Program-made: the position numbers and the translations under genes
Shown: piece by piece, positions 12,221-24,103 of the stretch
Layout of the letters: each line of letters begins with the position of its first letter
Numbering within the stretch: position 1 is the first letter of the stretch
The notes under the pieces: generated by a model
Told to the model about the DNA's origin: nothing
What the model saw: the letters and a program-made list of their open reading frames with translations, nothing else
Databases searched by the model: none
Source: Phaeotremella fagi
Lineage: Eukaryota > Basidiomycota > Tremellomycetes > Tremellales > Phaeotremellaceae
Direction of reading: 5' to 3'
DNA length: 64,000 nucleotides
Assembly (NCBI GenBank): GCA_001599715.1
Contig: BCHU01000002.1
Coordinates: 868,001 to 932,000, forward strand

Positions 12221-12470
12221 GCTACATCGTTGGTCGTGGTCGTTGAATATAGACAGTTTGAAGCCAACTAAAGTTGACTGGACCTAGTCTTGCCACGTGG
12301 CTGTTGTCATCATCGGATCCGACGGAGCAATTCTAAAAAGGCGGAGGTTACCGACCGGGACGATATCACTACTGCTAACTACTTTCGGTGGCGAGTATTA
12401 AATGTACAGAGTGGAATTCACCACCCCCCATCTATTTATATCATCCTAACCCAATAACCTACCACCCAAA

Positions 12471-14503
12471 ATGTCCTCAACACTCTCAGAAAAATCATCC
12501 CTACCCCAACCCAATCTCCCCCAACCAACCCGTACTCGTACTCGTAAATCAAAACTTCCCTTCATAGCTCTCTTCTCAATCCTAGCTTTACTAGCCTACA
12601 CCTCATCCAACACACTCTCAATCCCTTCCCTCGGATTTAAAAAATCATGTCATCATCTCGATTCTCACCAATCACATCTTTCAATCTCATCAACCGACGC
12701 ACTTGAACTTGCTAAATGTCCCGCTCAACCCGCTCCATTGGATGTAGGAATCAATTGGAATCCATTGATCGATGAGGAATATTCAAAACTTGCAGCAGAA
12801 AGATTATCCAAAGCTGTCCAAATCCAAACCGTCTCATATGACGATATGGCAAGACTCGATCCCAAAGATGAAAGATTCGATGGTCACACCAAATTCGCTG
12901 AATACATTCAATCTGAATTTCCAGAGATCTTCGAAAAACTAGATCATCAAGTCGTCAACACCCACGGTCATCTTTATACATGGAAAGGATCAAAACCTGA
13001 ATTAAAACCTGTGCTTCTCATGGCTCATATTGATACAGTTCCAGTAGCACCACCAACCTTGGATCAATGGACTTTCCCACCTTTCGAAGGTAAAATCTCT
13101 GTTAATGCTACCGAATCCACTCCAGGTACTTGGATTTGGGGTAGAGGTTCTAGTGATTGTAAAAACTCTTTGATGGGTATCTTTGGAGCTGTCAGTAAAC
13201 TTATTCAAGATGGTTTCGAACCTGAACGTACCATCATCATCTCAAACGGTTACGATGAAGAGGTGAGTTAAAGCTTTCGAATGTTTTATAACTGACAATC
13301 ACACAGATTGGTGGAAATGGTGGAGCCCTTGAATTATCTTACGAGATCCAAAAACAATATGGTCAAAACTCAATCGCCTTCCTTGTCGATGAAGGATTTT
13401 CAGGTATCGCTGATCAATATGGATCAACCATCGCTACCCTCGGAATGGCCGAGAAAGGTACTGTCAACGTTGGAATCAAAGTTGAAACTCTTGGTGGACA
13501 TTCAAGTGTCCCACCTCAACACACCGGTAGTAAGTGTGATTTTTTTCCACAAAATCACATCCAAGTACTAACGCAAAACGTCAATCAGTCGGTATCCTCT
13601 CTCTATTACTTGCCGAACTTGAAGCCCACCCTTTCAAACCAACTTTAGAACCTACAGCTCCTTATCTCAAATACCTCTCTTGTTTATCAGAGTATGCCCC
13701 CGGTACACCTAAATCACTCAAGAAACAAATTGCCGATCCTAAAAAATGGGATAAATTAGCTGTCGAACTGGCTAAATCTGATAGAATCTTGAACAGTTTC
13801 TTGGCTACTACCCAAGCGATTGATTTAATCAAAGGTGGTGTTAAAGTTAACGCTTTACCTGAAGTTACTGAGGGTATGTCTAGTTTTACTTACTATTATG
13901 ACACTAACTCCATACTCCATTAGCAACCGTAAACTACAGAATCTCATTGTAAGTCCCATTGAATCAATATTCATACATAAACTAAATCCAAAACAGTACC
14001 TCATCAGTAGCCGAAACCACCAAACACGTTCAAAAAGTGATCACCCCTCTAGCCAAGAAATTGAATTTCACACTCAGCGCATTCGAAGATCCATCATCGA
14101 ACACTACCAAATCTGAGAAACACATCACTCTAGTCGTACCATCAGGAGTGTCACTTGAGCCAGCACCTATTACACCAAGTACCTCCAAAGCGTTCGAATT
14201 GATGGCTGGAACTTGCAAGACCGTCTTCGGTGAAGACACTATAGTCAGTCCAACTGGAATGTTCGGTAGGTCCTTTTTCATTTTAAGCGATCAGATCAAG
14301 TAAAGGCTAACGGAATCATAGCTAACACCGATACTCGTGTGATGTGGAATCTAACTGAGAACATCTATCGATTCACTCCAGCTAGAATCAGTGAAACTTT
14401 ATTCCAACATACCGTCGATGAGCGGATCAGTCTCGCTGCTCATTTGAACACTACCAGATTCTACTACAAGCTTTTAGCCAACACTGAGGGTTGGGATTAT
14501 TAA
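12471..14503 (+). CDS. CPS1: Vacuolar carboxypeptidase S (Gly-X carboxypeptidase, M20 family)
   Basis: A zinc peptidase that removes C-terminal residues from peptides in the vacuole. It is a type II membrane protein: a basic N-terminus (TRTRTRKSK) precedes a hydrophobic anchor at about residues 25-50 (LPFIALFSILALLAY). M20 signatures are all visible: LLMAHIDTVPV with the first metal His/Asp, GRGSSDCKNSLMG with the bridging Asp, and NGYDEE followed after an intron by IGGNGGA with the catalytic Glu pair. Then come the dimerisation domain (VETLGGHSSVPPQHT) and a C-terminal NTDTRVMWNLTENIYRF. About 590 residues, the normal length. Five or so short introns, for example 13263-13306 and 13531-13588. 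Divergent from REV1. Confidence 0.93.
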
Positions 14504-14767
14504 ACATGAACCACTTTTGAGTCTGGTTAGTAGACCGTTGGCCGTGAGAATGAAGGAAGACAGGGGTTAAATACAAGCGTTTTGATTATTTTAATTTTGA
14601 AAAAGAAATTTATATAGTGGACATTGGTTTGATAGATAGATAAGGAACCATGCAGAATCCAAACACCATATTCCTCATTGTTTAACGTTAAATCAATTTT
14701 CATGGGTATACAACATAAACTCTCTAATCAAACCACAAAGATCCAGTATCAAATCCAACTAACGCAT

Positions 14768-15654
14768 TTACCAACCAGCGGCGACCTCTGTACGTTGTTC
14801 GATAACGTTTTCCTTTGGTGGATCCGGACGACGATATTCGACTTTATCAACTTTGACCTGGACGAACCATCAACATCAAACCCAAAAAACCCAGAAACCA
14901 CTCACCTCGCCATCAACAAGTTGATAAACGTACGTAACGATGACTGGACCTTGTACATCCATCAAAGCGAATGACGGAGTAGCCTCGCTATTCTCATCAA
15001 CGACCGCAATACAATAAAAGCAATCCAACCTACCCATTCCATAAACCACTCCAAGCACCAGTAGCAGATCCGGGATTAACAAAGAAACGTTGTTCGAATT
15101 CGAAAGCTTCGAATCTAATTTCTTACATCAATCCTCCTATCTTAGAAATGGAAAGCGTTTCAAGGTACTAACCGATGAGTCCCACCACTAATTAAAACGT
15201 CTACATCCATCTGACGAGCTAAAGCCGCCAACATATCTGTATCGCCTGCTGGAACGATTTGTTGACCATGGATGACACCTATACGGAGTGACTGATGTGG
15301 GATAGTGAGTGAAAGTGGGAAATGGGTGTTCTATTTTGACAATCAATCCAACTGAAACAACATCGAAGAACGACTTTCTGACGAACCTCGTCGAATTCCC
15401 CACGAACTACATGGACTTCAGGTGCGATCGTCCTCAGATAATCGTATGTCTCTTTATCACAGACATTGCCTGTACATATTATCTGACCTATCTTGCCTGG
15501 GACCTGTGGAATAGAAAGTTGGATTAGCTTGACATACGGTGGACAGTAGACGACCGGGATGAGTTTGACTTACTAGTAATTTCTTGAATTTAGCTGGAAG
15601 ATCGTGGGTTAGTGTTGGGATATGTAGATCACCTATGACAAGGACTAGAACCAT
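14768..15654 (-). CDS. VPS29: Retromer subunit VPS29
   Basis: VPS29 belongs to the retromer cargo-recognition trimer that recycles receptors from endosomes to the Golgi. It has a metallophosphoesterase fold without real catalysis. The start [13 protein letters not shown]...LPAKFKKLL is nearly diagnostic. It continues after introns with [68 protein letters not shown] and a C-terminal strand region ending EVAAGW. About 200-210 residues, with several introns of about 50 bases. Its promoter (177 bases) is shared with the lipocalin-like gene on the plus strand. Confidence 0.95.
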
Positions 15655-15830
15655 GTTATATACGTATGAATAGTAGATTGTTGTTAGCGTTAAGAGTCAG
15701 TTGAAAGCGATGAGTGATTAGAGTAGTGAACGGAGATGGTACGATCTCCGTCAATATTGACATTTCAATGAGACATTCAATGGTACGATACCAAGCCATT
15801 CTTTCATTCACACATCCAACAACAACAGAA

Positions 15831-16679
15831 ATGACAACCATAACAATCCATTCCCCAGGTTCATCCCACCCTTCACTATCAGATACACCAACAGGGTTTG
15901 ATAGGAAATGGTTCATGGGTAAATGGGGAGTTGCATGGAGTACCCTCCCGATGTGGAAGGTGAGTCCGATTGATTTCATTGGGAACAGACACTTGCTATA
16001 ACTAACCACACACCGATAGGGAAAGAAAGGTTCGTAGAACCAACGTGATGATGAAACTGATAATCCAGATGTCACTATAACATATACACCTGTTGCGGTC
16101 GAGACTAAGATTGATAACACTTTCGATGACTTGGTTGAATACAGGAAAGAAAGTGCTGCAGAAGGAAGTGCACCTAGTACCGGTATGCCCCCTTTCATTC
16201 AATTTGGAAATCCAATTAACCACAACGTCCAGTCAAGGGAGTGGACACATTGACAACTGGGTAAATACCATACTCAATTTTCTAAGGGATATGAATACTA
16301 ATTCGAAAGATTAGGTCAAACGGCGCAACATTCGATTGGAAAGGTAAAGGACTCCTCTTCTTCGTTAGTTCCCATTGGGAGGTATTAGGCTACGGCAAAG
16401 ATCTAGAAAGTGGTCAAGAATGGGCTGTAACATGTAAGTCCCATCCTCTCATACATGAACAATCGATATTGACAACCCACCTATCCAGTCTTTTCAAAAA
16501 CTCTATTCACACCAGCCGGAATCGATATTTATTTACGTTCCGTCGATCCCACCAAAACATCCGAGACCACCAAGCGGTCTGAACTTTTATCTAAGATCGT
16601 GGAAAGTGTTAAAGGTGTTACGGAAGGTGGAGTTTCGAGTCTGGCAGGTGGTGGATTCGAAGTTCCTGGTGTAGTTTGA
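15831..16679 (+). CDS. Lipocalin-like small protein
   Basis: The start ATG 15831 gives MTTITIHSPG, then GFDRKWFMGKWGVAWSTLPMW, which resembles the N-terminal G-x-W strand of lipocalins (the W in GKWGVAW). Spliced by eye, the body reads NPDVTITYTPVAVETK, FDDLVEYRKE, TFDWKGKGLLFFVSSHWEVLGYG, WAVTFFSKTLFTPAGIDIYLRS and an end FEVPGVV. That is about 200 residues, matching a single beta-barrel domain that could bind a small hydrophobic ligand. No signal peptide, so probably cytosolic. The first intron must use the AG at 16038 (not the earlier AG at 16020) to avoid a stop. Family assignment rests on fold logic only. Confidence 0.6.
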
Positions 16680-16845
16680 TCATTTTTGCTAGTAGATGTA
16701 TCATGATACGATGTAACATTATTCTGTATAGACAAATAACCTCAACTATCACCTTTCAAACCGGGTATGAAGGACTGCAAAACGTTAACCACCAGCTAAA
16801 ATTATATTTTCATTCGAACCACACCGTTTCTCTCCCAACTCTCAA

Positions 16846-18248
16846 TCACAACTTGGAGACCGCATCGACAGGTTGTTGAGACCCGTTCTCGGTGGTAGCA
16901 GCAGGTGCAGTCGTAGTAAACGTAGGAACCGAAACGTTCTCCCCCAAACGAGCGTGAATCCATTCAGTAATCATTCCAGCAAGTTTAGCAGGAGTAGGTT
17001 CATTCTCATGATGAACTTCGTGATAAATACCCTAAAACATCAAACGTCAGTCAAACAGTCTCCAAAAGCGATTTGAAAATCGATTCACCTCAAAAATCTC
17101 AACCTTCTTATCGGTAGCTGCAGCACCATCATGGAATCTCTTTGCAGCTTTAGGATCACAGATCGGATCGTCTCCACCATGATAAATGAAAAGTGGAAGA
17201 TCTTTTGGCCATCTGTTCCAAGTTTCTTTTGTGTCTAATGAGATACCGCCGTTTAACATGTCCCCGACACCTAGGAGTGTACCTTTTTGTTCACACAATG
17301 GATCGTTTTTACATTTCTCGTTGTTAACGGGGTTATGTGAGAGATGCTATATGTCGATACAGTCAGTCGTATTCGCTGGACGAGTGTCCGTTAACTACTT
17401 ACGTCGTAATTTAAGGGAGTTGGGATGAGAACAGAACCAAATCCAACTTTGGCGGCGAACGAACCGGACTTAAGCTAAGAGAGATCAGTTGACATCTTGA
17501 CTTGGATGGTCAGCTGATATCTACCTGGAAAGCAGGAGCTGGACGAGTTTGTCGAATCAAAGGTCCACCAGCTATAACACCAGAAAGCAAAGCGACCGAT
17601 TCAGATGAAGGAGGTGCCGAAGGTCTAGTAGCGAAAGCCAAAACTTCTCCACCACCCTAAAGATCAATCAGTTCACCGAATCCTTCAAAAAAAGTCCAAA
17701 CCAAAGAGATACCCACCATACTGAACCCCTCCAAAAACAATTTCTTTCCTTTACCCTTCGCACGTTCACTCTCCCTCTTAACGAAGAATTCAATATCAGG
17801 GAAAACTTTTGCCCAACCGCCAGTTTTCCTTTTAGTGTTCTTCTCCAGGACGACGTGTTTACCCTCTGATTTCCATTGTTTGATTAAATCGTGTGTAGGT
17901 TCGAGAGGTTCGTAGGCGGTTTTACCGTGACCTCTTTGATCGAAGGCTGTGATGTGTAATGATGATGGTGGGGAGGCTAGGAGATTGAAAAATTCATGAT
18001 AGCGCGTCATGTGTTCTGCGAAACCTGTTTTACTGTTAGTGGTAGTATGATATTGTCAACTTACCGTGGACGAATAAGATGTAGGCTTTGGGTTCTTCGT
18101 CCTTTGGAAACCACTGACGGTTGGTTAGTAACGAAAGAACGTTGTGACTTACTTGAGTTGTGAAGAATGGTGTACCCTCTGGTCCTAGAACCCACTCATC
18201 AACAGTTGTAACTTTGTCGTGGGGTGAATGATAGACTGGAGCTGACAT
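16846..18248 (-). CDS. Alpha/beta hydrolase, monoglyceride lipase type
   Basis: Likely hydrolyses monoacylglycerols to glycerol and fatty acid on lipid droplets or membranes, like yeast Yju3. The N-terminus is MSAPVYHSPHDKVTTVDEW then a strand AYILFVHG (oxyanion loop), EHMTRYHEFF and ITAFDQRGHGKT. The nucleophile elbow reads GFSMGG after splicing at about 17716. The catalytic Asp is in YHGGDDPICD, and the His lies in IYHEVHHE near the C-terminus. The lid region carries KTGGWAKVFPDIEFF. The tail is a short threonine-rich stretch ending DAVSKL. About 380-400 residues, slightly longer than bacterial enzymes. No signal peptide. Confidence 0.82.
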
Positions 18249-19124
18249 AATGAGATGTGATACGATATGAGTTTGTTGAAATGTTGAAAGGAAATCGTTG
18301 ACGGTTGAATGATGAAAGATGAAAACAAGTGGAACGTAACCGTCCGGTGGCGTTAACGTAAAAGGTAAGTCAATACTTGTCAGATCAAAAGATCTGAGGT
18401 CGCGGGCATCGTTGTTGCCTACACTCTACGTTACGACCACATCTGTAAGTACTTACAACAATTATCTACAATACCTCCATGCCAACCTACCTCCCACCCA
18501 AAAAGTTGGTGCCCATCCGGCTCTCCCTACGCTCCTACAACCGTCCTAACCTCTTTAAGCTCAAATGCCAAACAAGTCAGACTGATCCGTTACCGGCCTA
18601 TCTGCCACATACAAAGTATATGTAAAACTAGCTTGATCACCGAGACGGAACCATTTAAAGAATAGATATTCTACAGAATCATGAGATCCTGATGGGGCTC
18701 GAACACTCGTGCTAGAGGAGACAAGGTTGTAACGAGGGAGCTCTGAGGAGAGGAATTCCGTGAAATAAAATGAACACCTTCCCAAAAGCCATTACAGCGT
18801 GGGATACTGAGTGTTGTATGGCTTATATACATCTAATTCCGGCTTCACTCAGCGAGTTACCCATTGCGTGGAATATGCTCTGCAACGTTGACATCAATAA
18901 CTTTTGTAAATTGACTTCAACATCTATCTTTCTACATTCATCGTCAATACTAATCAACATTAAGGCTCTCACATACCTCTGATCCTTTAATACCTTGAAG
19001 CTCTTATATCAAAAAACTCAATTGATAATCGAAACGGGTCCAAGCTCGAATTTCCAATTCAACACCATAAACCCTTGACGATCAATCATCTCTTCACAAT
19101 TATCTCCCCTCCTTCTATATTACC
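18249..19124. other. Intergenic region, no gene recognised
   Basis: About 875 bases between two divergently read genes. Short open stretches at 18561-18785 and 18770-18982 show no recognisable pattern. A GTTCGAGCCCC sequence on the minus strand near 18695 mimics a tRNA T-arm, but no cloverleaf could be built. Confidence 0.4.
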
Positions 19125-20203
19125 ATGAACAGTCTCAACACATTGGGTACGCGGCAGATTGCCAGTTTACAAGCTGATTTGGGGAGGATGGAAGCGGGTG
19201 AAGGAGGACCAGGTATTCAAGGTATGTTTGTTTGACGTCGTTTGAACCATCTGCATATCTACACGATGGTTGTGACTCGATGGGTGTGGAGATTCACATT
19301 GACTCTAGCATACTATCATGATAAACTGAGGACTATAGCTAATAGTATCTCAGGACAAATAACGACTACGCTTGGAGCTTTATCTCGACTGATTGATGAT
19401 TACGATTCCATGGCCAGGAAGGAAATCGTCACCGCTGCACGGGAGAAGGCTGTAACGTGAGTGGATAACATCAGATAGATCTTCAAACTAATCTACCTAC
19501 CTTCTATAGACGAGTAGGGAAATTAAAAACAGAACATAAAGAATTAAAAGCACGGTTCGACAAAGCGAAAAACGATGGGCAAACGAAGGTAAATCCAATT
19601 CAACTTCTCTGATGAACATCAAATGCTAACCAAATCTAGGCTCGAAGTGAACTACTCTCCACAGGATCATCCTCGACAACAACCAACAATCCCTACGGCA
19701 CCTCAGCCACAGCCTTCAGACGAAATTCAGCTTTCCCAAAAGCCGGACCCCCCTCGCCAATCCACGAATCCCCATTTGCCTCCACCTCCAACAACCCATT
19801 ATTCCAACCTAACCATCCACCATCAGCCCGAGAAGATCATGCGTTAAGAGAACATACTTTCTTGCAAGAAAGCGAAAATCATATTGATCAATATTTGGCG
19901 CAAGGTCGAGCTGTACTTGAGAATCTTGTTGAGCAGAGAGGGATGTTGAAGGGGACTAGGAAGAAGTTGTTGGATGCTGCTAATACTTTGGGATTGAGTC
20001 GGGAGACGATTGGTTGGGTTGAACGTAGGAGGTGAGTGTGGTATTTAGCTGGAGATTTCACTCCCACTTCTCGTTCCTACTTGGTGACGTCCATATCGGA
20101 CCAGAGCTGACTTTCTGTTAGTAAACAAGATACGTGGATTTTCGGTGTCGGTGCAACGTTCACGTTGTTTAGTTTCTGGGTCATCTGGCATTATCTAGGC
20201 TAA
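19125..20203 (+). CDS. BOS1: BOS1/membrin-type Qb-SNARE of the ER-Golgi pathway
   Basis: A tail-anchored SNARE acting in ER-to-Golgi vesicle fusion. The start MNSLNTLGTRQIASLQADL, then after introns GQITTTLGALSRLIDDYDSMA and KLKTEHKELKARFDKAK, match the N-terminal regulatory helices of Bos1/GOSR2. A proline/serine linker (about 100-155) leads to the SNARE helix (HTFLQESENHIDQYLAQG ... LENLVEQRGMLKGTRKKLLD, with the central-layer Gln in VEQR) and ANTLGLSRETIGWVERR. The protein ends with one membrane span, WIFGVGATFTLFSFWVIWHYLG, with only two residues on the lumenal side. Five exons. It converges on the first gene of the small-gene array. Confidence 0.82.
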
Positions 20204-20463
20204 ATGAAGATCACCAGTCTGTCAACTTAATGTGTATTTAATATTTAGAGATGGTTGTGGTGTTTATTGTTGGAGTGGATGTTCAATTTCAAGACGAAAA
20301 TAGTTTAACGATCTCAAATTTCTTAATTCTTATAATAGTAGTACGGTGTCGACGTCGTCACGAGTGTTTATGCAGCTATCTCAACCCAAGATTCATCAGA
20401 TATACGGACAATAACCAACCCAAATACCTAATTCAATTACCACCTTTCTTGAGACTCTTCATC

Positions 20464-20798
20464 TATGAAGTTTGAGAAAATTGATGACGAGAAGTAAGCA
20501 GACTTGGACTTGCGAGACTGTTCATACGAGCTTTAACACCGGTTGAACCTCTATCAACCAAACGTCCATCATTCTTAACTTCAGTCCAAAGTTGATTGGA
20601 ACACGATTTCTCAATAAGTTCAACAATAACTTTATCTTCCTCTGGTGTCCATGACTATACAGTACATCTCAACGTTGTTCGCTGACGCGAATGAAAACTT
20701 ACTTTATATTCACGTTTCTTGCCGTTTTCTTTTTTCTTCGAATCTTTTGAATATGGTTTAACATTTTGCGTTGGAGTATGTTCACGATTAACTGGCAT
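20464..20798 (-). CDS. Small Myb/SANT-like protein A1
   Basis: First of three related genes, called family A here. Exon 1 encodes a lysine-rich leader (VKPYSKDSKKKENGKKREYK). A phase-0 intron (20655-20705) sits just before the conserved block SWTPEEDKVIVELIEK ... LWTEVKNDGRL ... DRGSTGVKARM. W-T-P-E-E-D, a second Trp about 20 residues later and a closing basic helix are the shape of one Myb/SANT repeat, so DNA or histone binding is plausible. About 93 residues including a short divergent tail ending HQFSQTS. It runs in the same direction as A2, the only non-alternating pair in the array. Confidence 0.7.
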
Positions 20799-21094
20799 GA
20801 TTGATAAGAGAAACTGTTGAATTAAGAAACTGAAATTGATTGTGAAAAGAAGACGGAATTTGATTTGATCCCCACTCTTCTCCTTGGAAACGATTCAGCA
20901 CGACGATCAAATCATTAGACCTGTGCGCATAGTCATTAATTCACTTGATTGATGAGGGATTTATTTCGTGAAGATCTTAAATACCAGCCAATTAGATTTT
21001 CACACATTTCATCATAAATCAAGTCATTGATGCGAGTATCAAAATTCAAATACATCAAAAATACCTCATAGCATTTGTGTCTACAATCCCATCC

Positions 21095-21514
21095 TTATTT
21101 AACGCTCTTCTTAAGATTCTTGATCTACAGATACATAACATGAAGTATGCGGGAGAAAGCAAGTTCAAAAACGTCAGACTGATTCTACCGGAGTCGAATT
21201 CACTTACCATAGCAATAACATGAGCTCTGATCCCAGGTGAACCTCTATCCTCCAAACGACCGTCTTTACGAATTTCAGCCCAAAGATGAGTTGATAAAGT
21301 CTTGTCAACGATTTCAAGGAAGGCACTTTCTTCTTCTGAAGTCCAGTTCTGTTTATCGATTATGATTTGACACGAAAATACGAGTATTGTACGATGCACT
21401 TGAATGACTTACTCTTTTTTTGCCACCTTCGCTTGGGGATTTTGCTGGTGAGAGTTTCGAATATGGTTTAGTGCTTTTAACAGGTGTGTTTGTATGTTCG
21501 GTGTCGGCTGGCAT
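21095..21514 (-). CDS. Small Myb/SANT-like protein A2
   Basis: Paralogue of A1 with the same leader (STKPYSKLSPAKSPSEGGKKR) and the same phase-0 intron just before NWTSEEESAFLEIVDK. The core continues LWAEIRKDGRLEDRGSPGIRAHVIAM. A second intron (about 21130-21209) separates a short last exon IKNLKKSVK ending at TAA 21095-21097. About 97 residues. Shared with A1: KPYSK, WT.EE, LW.E, DGRL.DRGS.G. The basic ends and single Myb-like repeat suggest a nuclear protein; the real role is unknown. Head-to-head with A3 (337 bases between starts). Confidence 0.7.
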
Positions 21515-21851
21515 TTTGGTCAAGTTTGATGATTGAATCGAAGGTAACCAAGTTATCAAAAAGTTTGGAGAATGTTAGATAAAGTGGAATGAGGGGAAGA
21601 AATTGAAAAACTTCACCTGTCGTCAACGATTAATAAACCAATTGATCCATCACCATGTTCAATTTTTCAATCACTTAACACCAGGATCTTTCCCCTTGAG
21701 ACCATCAAATCAATTTCATAACGACCATCAAGTTGTGGAGTGAGAAGAGGCCCGTACATGAAACTTGATCGTAATTTGATCAAAGATTCATTTAACTTCC
21801 CTAAAACACCCGTATGCAACAACCAAAAAAAACCTAATACAAAATTCAAAA

Positions 21852-22196
21852 ATGCCAGCTACAAAACTATCATCCTCCTCTGAAAGCGAGACCGAAATTA
21901 GATCCAAGTCTCCAAAGAAAACCAAAACAGATTCACCAAAGAAGGTAAGTTGATAATTATCCAGCTGACAGTCGCCGATGCTGACGAGAAATAGGGAAAA
22001 GTAGCTTGGACACCTGAAGAAGATGCTATTCTACTTGAGATTATGGATTCCGTCTTAAAAGATCAACTTTGGAGTGCCGTTGCTAAAGATGGTAGATTGG
22101 CTTACAGGAAATCCGATGGTATCAGGGTTCACAGTAAAAGTTTGGTGGGTGTTGACGAGATGTCATTTTACTAATTCAGATATCGTAGATCAACAA
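21852..22196 (+). CDS. Small Myb/SANT-like protein A3
   Basis: Third family A member, plus strand. Exon 1 (MPATKLSSSSESETEIRSK ... KTKTDSPKK) is a polar lysine/serine leader. A phase-0 intron (21946-21996) precedes GKVAWTPEEDAILLEIMD, then DQLWSAVAKDGRLAYRKSDGIRVHSKSL. The 3' end is uncertain. A 35-base intron (GTGGGT ... CTAATTCAG) would give a stop a few bases into the next exon (end near 22196). A different 5' site just downstream would open a longer tail to TAA 22284-22286. The DRGS segment of A1/A2 is YRKS here, so it is the most diverged copy. Tail-to-tail with B1. Confidence 0.62.
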
Positions 22197-22291
22197 AATC
22201 AAGAAGTGAAGGAAGGTTTCTTGGTTCATACGATTATACACTGTGTTGTACATGAGAACCTTGACTCTGATCATCGTGATGCATAATCCTA

Positions 22292-22692
22292 TCAAATCTT
22301 CTTATCCATCTTAATTCTCTTCAAATCCTCAAAACCCTCGTCATCACTCTCCGGAGCTTCCCTCTTAGCCTTTTTCTTTGGAGTACCAGAAGATTTCCCA
22401 CCCCTGTTCCCTTTAGATCTATCAACCTCCTCTTGAACAATGTGTTCGACTTTATGAAGGTTAGTCAATTCTTTGAGCAGTTTTTTGAGATTCGAGTTGA
22501 TTCTATCACCACCATGTTCTGAAACTTCTTTTAATTCTGGGATCGAGTATAGTTCTGAACGTGAAGCGAGTAAGATACGAGTCATGCCTCTCAACATATG
22601 AATCTGGATTTGTCAGTTATACTGTCATCATCAGTACCTACTGTATGTTCTTCTGTCCAAGGAACTTTCTCTTCTTTCTCCTTCGATGGCAT
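22292..22692 (-). CDS. Small array protein B1
   Basis: First of five related genes, called family B here and not recognised as any named family. Exon 1 is a 17-codon leader ending VPWTEEHT. A phase-0 intron of about 40 bases follows directly, then IHMLRGMTRILLASRSELYSIPELKEVS, DRINSNLKKLLKEL and IVQEEVDRSKG. The tail is lysine-rich with KKKAKRE, a likely nuclear localisation signal. About 119 residues. The W-(T)-E/D-E-x-T opening recalls the first Myb/SANT helix, but the remainder does not follow a Myb repeat. Divergent from B2 (269 bases). Confidence 0.7.
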
Positions 22693-22961
22693 TTTTGGTT
22701 GATTGGATTGTGAAAGGGAAAAATATTGCGAAATTTGAATCAGTGAATGATGAGGTGATGGTCGTCAAGGACGAGTTCTAGATCTTTTACATCCTTGAAG
22801 ACGAGATCACCAAGGGGTACGATCAGAGTGCTAAGATCACTAGCTGGGAATGCAAACCAATGTCAATTCACTTTCAAACCTTCTTATTCTCAACAAGCAA
22901 AAACCGCTCAAATTCGTTTTCACTGCCATCGGCTTTTCGAATATTACATAACTATAAAAAC

Positions 22962-23368
22962 ATGTCTAAAGGAGATTCAACTGATCACCCTTGGGAAGAT
23001 CAAGATACAGTGGGTATTCTGCATTAATAACAACAAGAAAACACAAACGATAAACTAACTCACTCGCCCAGAAAAATCTTCTTCGAGCAATGGTCGTCAC
23101 ACTTCTAAATCACAGATCAGACGTTTACGCCACACCATCCCTACATCGAGTTTCTAATCATGCAAATGCTAGAATCAACAATAAAATGCAAGGTATCTTG
23201 AAGAAACTCGTCAAGGATTATGATGTTGAAGAGATTGTCGCTGAAGAAGTTGAGAGAATGAAAGGTGGTCGAAGTGATTCAAGTCCTAAGAAAGTTAAAA
23301 GGGAAATTGATGGAGAAGGGGGTAATAAGAAGAAAGCTAAGGTCGAGAGTGGACTTCAGAAAGAGTAG
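22962..23368 (+). CDS. Small array protein B2
   Basis: Family B, plus strand. The leader MSKGDSTDHPWEDQDT is followed by the family's phase-0 intron (23010-23071), then KNLLRAMVVTLLNHRSDVY, TPSLHRVSNHANARINNKMQ, ILKKLVKDYDVEEIVAEEVE and a basic tail with SPKKVKRE and KKKAK. About 115 residues. It is most like B4, the other plus-strand copy: both have LLRAM, INNKMQ and PKKVKRE. Its stop is 92 bases from that of B3, which converges on it, so overlapping 3' UTRs and natural antisense are likely. Confidence 0.72.
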
Positions 23369-23460
23369 TCACCGATACATCGCGAAACTATGCTTCATAG
23401 GAGATGTAACAGTTTCATTATCATATATTTATTCTACATCTCGTCATCACCACCAAAAAC

Positions 23461-23866
23461 CTAGAAATCTTCCTCCTCCGATTCGAACTCATCCTTGATC
23501 TTTCTCTTCTTGTTACCACCCGAAACCTTGACATCAATCTTGTGAGGACTACCCTTGGTACGACCATGATGAGGTAATTTAGCGACTTCTTCAGCGACCA
23601 TACCCTTGACATCATATTCCTCTGTAAGTTTATCAAGAATTTGACGAAGTTTTTTGTTGATTCGATCACCTCTGTTGTTGGAAACGCGTTGAAGGGAAGG
23701 AGCGGTATAGATTTCGGGTCGAGCTAGGAGAAGTTTATTGATCATTTCACGAAGAAGGTTATGCTATGGAGCCTCACGTCAGCTTGTAGATCTGTTCTTT
23801 TCTCTTATTTATACTTACTGTATCTTCGTCAGTCCATGCGTTAGAAGTTGCAGATTTGCCTGACAT
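23461..23866 (-). CDS. Small array protein B3
   Basis: Family B, minus strand. Leader MSGKSATSNAWTDEDT, phase-0 intron, then HNLLREMINKLLLARPEIY, APSLQRVSNNRGDRINKK, LRQILDKLTEEYDVKGMVAEEV and a basic/acidic tail (GNKKRKIKDEFESEEEDF). About 110 residues. It is closest to B5 (WTDEDT, INKK(L/I)RQIL(D/E)KLTE). Its start lies 237 bases from that of B4, which is read away from it. Confidence 0.72.
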
Positions 23867-24103
23867 TTTTTTGAATGAATTTCTGTTTAGTTGTCTGGTT
23901 TGAAAGGTTTTATGATGAAAGTTCAAGAGTATGGAACAGCATCATCCCCTACTCATTTCCTAGCAACGGTCGGTATCAATCAATATGGTGATTTCTTCAG
24001 CGAAACCTCCTTTGCTCCCGAGATTTGCTATGGTTATCATCTGAAGTCATCGTCAATGAATTACATCTCTCTCTCTCATCCAAAGCATCAAAACCTCAGA
24101 AAA

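Noticed and set aside
15656..16198. A 180-codon open frame on the minus strand across the lipocalin-like gene
   Set aside because: Antisense shadow of a spliced plus-strand gene; no recognisable protein pattern, and it covers that gene's introns.
18680..18760. Possible tRNA on the minus strand (GTTCGAGCCCC)
   Set aside because: Neither acceptor nor T stem pairs; no Pol III terminator at the right place.
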